The notes under the pieces are model-generated. The model did no database searches. It worked only from the letters and a program-made list of their open reading frames with translations, and had not been told where the DNA came from. This document shows, one piece after another, positions 4,963-7,385 of a stretch of DNA of 7,385 nucleotides (position 1 is its first letter; each line of letters begins with the position of its first letter). Origin of the DNA: an uncultured bacterium (GTDB lineage Bacteria; Actinomycetota; Coriobacteriia; Coriobacteriales; Coriobacteriaceae); contig CAJMSL010000099.1 in assembly GCA_905216045.1 (NCBI GenBank), positions 1-7,385 of the forward strand, written 5' to 3'. The translations under genes and the position numbers were made by a program.

Positions 4963-6183
4963 ATGGCAAATAAGAAAAAGAACTCCGAGGCCGCGCCGAC
5001 GCCCGAGCAGCAGGCCCGCGCTGCCTCCAGCTCTCGCAAGAAGCAGCGCAAGACGTACGTGTCTAAGACCGTCAAGATCGTCCTGGTGGTCATCGGCGTG
5101 CTGGCGATGCTGCTTTCCGTCTCGGCGATGGCGTGCTCCGGCCTTATGTCGCAGGCCGAGGACACCTCGGGCTACAAGCTGACCGGCGGTGTTGCTGCAA
5201 CTATCAACGGCACCAACCTCACCGAGGACACCGTGACCAAGCAGATCATGAGCATGCGCACGTCCAACGGCTACACCAAGGATAAGGATTGGGCGCAGTA
5301 TCTGGTTGACAACGACCTCACGCCCAAGAAGTACCGCAAGCAACTCATCGACTCCTACACGCAGCAGATTCTGCTTCAACAGGCACAGAAGGAGAACGGC
5401 GTGACGGTGTCGGACGAGGAGGTCGAGAAGGCTTGGAAGGACGCGTGCAAGAGCGCGGGCGGTGCCAAGGCCTTTAAGAAGACCCTCAAGACCTACGGCT
5501 ATACCGAGGACACCTACAAGGACTCACTCAAGGAGAGTCTGGCGCAGCAGAAACTCAAGGATGCCGTCGCGCCCACGAGCAAGCCCAAGGACAGCGAGAT
5601 TGTCGATTACATCAACGAAAACCTGTCCAGCTACAACGACGCCCGCCGCTCGTCGAACATCCTGATCAAGGTTGATTCCGACGCTTCCGACGAGGACAAG
5701 GCTGCCGCCAAGGCCAAGGCGCAGGAGTGCCTGGACAAGATCAACTCCGGTGAGCTGAGCTTTGAGGACGCCGTTGAGCAGTACTCCGAGGACACCGGTT
5801 CCAAGGAGAAGAAGGGCGATGTGGGCTGGGATAAGCTCACCACTTTCGTCGACAGCTACCAGACGGCGCTCGAGGGACTCAACAAGGGCGACGTGAGCGA
5901 AGTCGTCGAGTCGACCTATGGCTACCACATCATCAAGTGCACCGACTACTTCCATGTCGATAATCAGGTTGATGACATCAACCAGGTGCCCAAGGACATC
6001 AAGAAGTATGTCTCCAACGTGGTGAAGACGCAGGCGGCCAGCACCGCGTACAGCGAGTGGCTAGAGCAGTACAAGAAGGATGCCGACATCACCGTTAATC
6101 CCATGCCCAAAGACGTGCCATACAACGTCAGCCTGAAGGGCGTCACCAAGAGTTCGACCGACGATTCGTCGACGACTGAGTAA
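4963..6183 (+). CDS. Membrane-anchored parvulin-type peptidyl-prolyl isomerase (PrsA/SurA-like foldase)
   Basis: This 406-residue protein appears to be an extracytoplasmic folding factor. Residues 1-36 are Lys/Arg-rich and presumably cytoplasmic. Residues 37-57 are hydrophobic (VKIVLVVIGVLAMLLSVSAMA) and followed by Cys58. AMAC fits a lipobox poorly, so I favour an uncleaved anchor over a lipoprotein. A SurA/PrsA-like chaperone region follows (AATINGTNLTEDTVTKQI, from 78). A parvulin domain spans about 229-328, with SFEDAVEQYSED, KKGDVGWDKL and the closing STYGYHIIKC. The first conserved His of the domain (usually HILV) is Asn232 in SNILIKV, while His322 is kept. The tail is Ser/Thr-rich. I chose the ATG at 4963 because GAAAGG (4951-4956) precedes it and it opens the Lys-rich cytoplasmic segment; the in-frame ATG at 4864 lies in a repeat. 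Confidence 0.88.
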   Translation: MANKKKNSEAAPTPEQQARAASSSRKKQRKTYVSKTVKIVLVVIGVLAMLLSVSAMACSGLMSQAEDTSGYKLTGGVAATINGTNLTEDTVTKQIMSMRTSNGYTKDKDWAQYLVDNDLTPKKYRKQLIDSYTQQILLQQAQKENGVTVSDEEVEKAWKDACKSAGGAKAFKKTLKTYGYTEDTYKDSLKESLAQQKLKDAVAPTSKPKDSEIVDYINENLSSYNDARRSSNILIKVDSDASDEDKAAAKAKAQECLDKINSGELSFEDAVEQYSEDTGSKEKKGDVGWDKLTTFVDSYQTALEGLNKGDVSEVVESTYGYHIIKCTDYFHVDNQVDDINQVPKDIKKYVSNVVKTQAASTAYSEWLEQYKKDADITVNPMPKDVPYNVSLKGVTKSSTDDSSTTE

Positions 6184-6188
6184 TCATG

Positions 6189-6214
6189 GGGCGGTGCTCG
6201 CGCGAGTGCCGCCC
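6189..6214 (+). other. Stem-loop between the parvulin gene and yqeY
   Basis: GGGCGGTGCTCG (6189-6200) can pair with CGAGTGCCGCCC (6203-6214), including two G-U pairs, around a very tight loop. It starts five bases after the parvulin stop. No T-run follows; the next bases lead to the yqeY ribosome binding site. It may stabilise the upstream mRNA 3' end or cause partial termination within a two-gene transcript. Confidence 0.45.
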
Positions 6215-6237
6215 ACGCTATTAGAGAGGATTTGCAG

Positions 6238-6681
6238 ATGACCAACGAAGAGCTGCAGAAGGAAATGATCGCGGCCATGAAGGCCAAGGACAAGGTTCGC
6301 CTGTCCATCATTCGCCAGGTTAAGGCCGAGGTGAAGAATATCGAGGTTAACGAGCGCCGCGATGTGACCGAGGAGGACGTCAACAGCATGATCAAGCGTC
6401 TGATTAAGCAGACGAGCGAGACGCTGGAGATGTCCATCAAGGCCGGTACCGACCAGGAGCGTACCGACAACCTGACCGAGCAGGTCGAGATTCTGGAAAG
6501 TCTGCTGCCCGCGCAGGTTTCGGGCGAGGAGCTCGAGGCCCTGATCGAGCAGGTCATCGCCGAGCTGGGCGCCACGTCCAAGAAGCAGATGGGCCAGGTT
6601 ATGGGTGCGCTCGGCAAGGCCACCGGCGGCAACTTCGACAAGCCGGCCGCGGCAAAGATCGTCGGAGCCAAACTCGCGTAA
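6238..6681 (+). CDS. yqeY: GatB/YqeY domain-containing protein
   Basis: The 147-residue product matches the YqeY family in length and in both halves. The helical N-terminal half contains EMIAAMKAKDKVRLSIIRQVKAE. The C-terminal half, LLPAQVSGEELEALI... through SKKQMGQVMGALGK, resembles the tail domain of GatB, which binds tRNA in the amidotransferase. The cellular role of stand-alone YqeY is poorly defined; a link to tRNA is inferred from that likeness. I chose ATG 6238, seven bases after AGAGAGGA (6223-6230). An in-frame TTG at 6232 would add two residues but sits too close to that site. The usual GRADG-like turn near the end reads GGNFDK here. The gene follows the parvulin gene by 54 bases and ends at a strong terminator. 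Confidence 0.9.
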   Translation: MTNEELQKEMIAAMKAKDKVRLSIIRQVKAEVKNIEVNERRDVTEEDVNSMIKRLIKQTSETLEMSIKAGTDQERTDNLTEQVEILESLLPAQVSGEELEALIEQVIAELGATSKKQMGQVMGALGKATGGNFDKPAAAKIVGAKLA

Positions 6682-6711
6682 GGGCCGAGCGGTACATAGT
6701 TGATGTTGAGG

Positions 6712-6743
6712 GGGGCGTGGCCGTCATGGTCGCGCCCCTTTTT
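6712..6743 (+). terminator. Strong intrinsic terminator after yqeY
   Basis: GGGGCGTGGCCG (6712-6723) pairs with TGGTCGCGCCCC (6727-6738) in a 12-pair stem with G-U pairs and a TCA loop, followed directly by TTTTT (6739-6743). It begins 30 bases after the yqeY stop and separates that unit from the ABC transporter gene. Confidence 0.88.
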
Positions 6744-6749
6744 GCTGGG

Positions 6750-6761
6750 CTGTCCCCAATG
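6750..6761. repeat. CTGTCCCCAATG repeat fragment downstream of yqeY
   Basis: The 12-base sequence at 6750-6761 is identical to 4879-4890, the start of the second direct repeat in the element after the EIIA gene. It lies just beyond the yqeY terminator. The likeness ends there: GAGTGGGTTAA follows instead of CACCA. It is probably a degenerate or variant member of the same intergenic family. Confidence 0.4.
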
Positions 6762-6779
6762 AGTGGGTTAAAGGTTGCG

Positions 6780-6834
6780 GGTTCTTTACGGGAATGTGGT
6801 GTGGGCTGCGGAAATGTGGTTCTTTCCGTACAAT
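6780..6834 (+). promoter_or_regulatory. Probable promoter and operator of the ABC transporter gene
   Basis: A -10-like TACAAT lies at 6829-6834, 36 bases before the ATG. Directly against it is the inverted repeat CGGAAA-8 bases-TTTCCG (6809-6828), occupying most of the region between the -10 and the expected -35. Near-identical direct repeats also occur: GGAATGTGGT (6791-6800) and GAAATGTGGT (6811-6820) are 20 bases apart, about two helical turns, and GGTTCTTT appears at 6780-6787 and 6818-6825. No good -35 is visible. The arrangement suggests control by a bound regulator, as is common for amino acid uptake genes; this is inference. Confidence 0.45.
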
Positions 6835-6869
6835 AGTTCAACTCGTGTAAACGCAGGGAAGGGACATTC

Positions 6870-7385
6870 ATGGCAGACATGATCGAGATCAAGCATCTCA
6901 ACAAGTACTTTGGCGACCTGCATGTGCTCAAAGATATCAATCTCACCGTCAAGCGCGGCGAGAAGCTCGTAATGATCGGGCCTTCCGGCTCGGGTAAGTC
7001 GACGCTCATCCGTTGCGTCGATTATCTGGAGGAGCCCACGTCGGGCGAGGTCGTCATCGACGGTACGCCGCTCACCAAAAAGAATCACCTGGAGATGGCT
7101 CGCAAGTACAGCTCCATGGTGTTTCAGCAGTTCAACCTGTATCCCAACATGACGGTGCTGGGCAACCTGACGCTCGCACCCATCAAGCTGCAAAAGAAGA
7201 GCAAGGAGGAGACGACCGAGATCGCCATCGCCGCGCTCAAGCGCGTCGGCATGGCGCATAAGGCTGGCGAGTATCCGCAGAATCTCTCGGGCGGTCAGCA
7301 GCAGCGTATCGCCATCGCCCGTGCCCTGTGCACCAAGCAGCCTATCATCCAGTTTGCCGAGACGACCTCGGCGCTCGACCCCGAG
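6870..7385 (+). CDS. Polar amino acid ABC transporter ATP-binding protein (GlnQ-type), partial, with atypical Walker B
   Basis: The first 172 residues of an ABC ATPase run off the right edge. The start MADMIEIKHLNKYFGDLHVL and the order of motifs match the GlnQ/GltL group that powers uptake of glutamine, glutamate and similar amino acids. Walker A GPSGSGKST is at 37-45, the Q-loop FQQFNLYP begins at 85, the signature LSGGQQQR is at 139-146 and the D-loop SALD is at 167-170. Between them the Walker B region reads PIIQFAETTSALD where relatives have a hydrophobic run and FDEPTSALD. The Mg-site Asp is Ala163, Pro is Thr165 and a hydrophobic position is Gln161; the catalytic Glu164 remains. GGGAAGGG (6856-6863) lies six bases from the ATG. 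Substrate-binding and permease genes presumably lie beyond the edge. Confidence 0.92.
   Translation, partial: MADMIEIKHLNKYFGDLHVLKDINLTVKRGEKLVMIGPSGSGKSTLIRCVDYLEEPTSGEVVIDGTPLTKKNHLEMARKYSSMVFQQFNLYPNMTVLGNLTLAPIKLQKKSKEETTEIAIAALKRVGMAHKAGEYPQNLSGGQQQRIAIARALCTKQPIIQFAETTSALDPE

Overview
This window looks like chromosomal DNA from a GC-rich, Gram-positive-type anaerobe. My best guess is a gut actinobacterium of the Coriobacteriia, close to Collinsella. This rests on codon choice, strong purine-rich ribosome binding sites, a four-cysteine (iron-sulfur type) PurF, a membrane-anchored parvulin foldase and intergenic GGGGACAG/CTGTCCCC repeats. The genus is an inference, because no rRNA or other marker is present.

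Layout. A membrane-protein gene of unknown function leaves the left edge on the minus strand (1-267, N-terminal part only). A 285-base divergent region follows, with three short dyads and a TATAAT box. It leads into a purine cluster on the plus strand: purF (553-2223), a 157-base gap with two strong stem-loops, purM (2381-3484) and purN (3474-4175, overlapping purM by 11 bases). A strong intrinsic terminator closes the cluster. Directly after it lies a 56-base near-perfect palindrome that ends four bases before the ribosome binding site of a stand-alone PTS EIIA gene (4328-4792). Next come a repeat-rich gap (4793-4962), a membrane-anchored parvulin-type peptidyl-prolyl isomerase (4963-6183), a YqeY-family gene (6238-6681) with a strong terminator, and the first 172 codons of a polar amino acid ABC transporter ATPase (6870 to the right edge).

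How the genes work together. PurF makes 5-phosphoribosylamine, PurN formylates GAR and PurM closes the imidazole ring to give AIR: steps 1, 3 and 5 of de novo IMP synthesis. PurD and the FGAM synthase that link these steps are not in the window. The other genes are separate units: a sugar-PTS phosphocarrier without its membrane partner, an extracytoplasmic foldase, a small protein related to the GatB tail, and an uptake ATPase.

Most unusual points. The ABC ATPase has FAETTS where the family has FDEPTS in Walker B. The 56-base palindrome sits between a terminator and a ribosome binding site. A family of GTCCC/GGGAC repeats lies downstream of three different genes. I see no mobile-element gene, CRISPR array, defence system, tRNA or rRNA. 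No complete new biological system can be supported; the novel-looking material is mainly intergenic structure.
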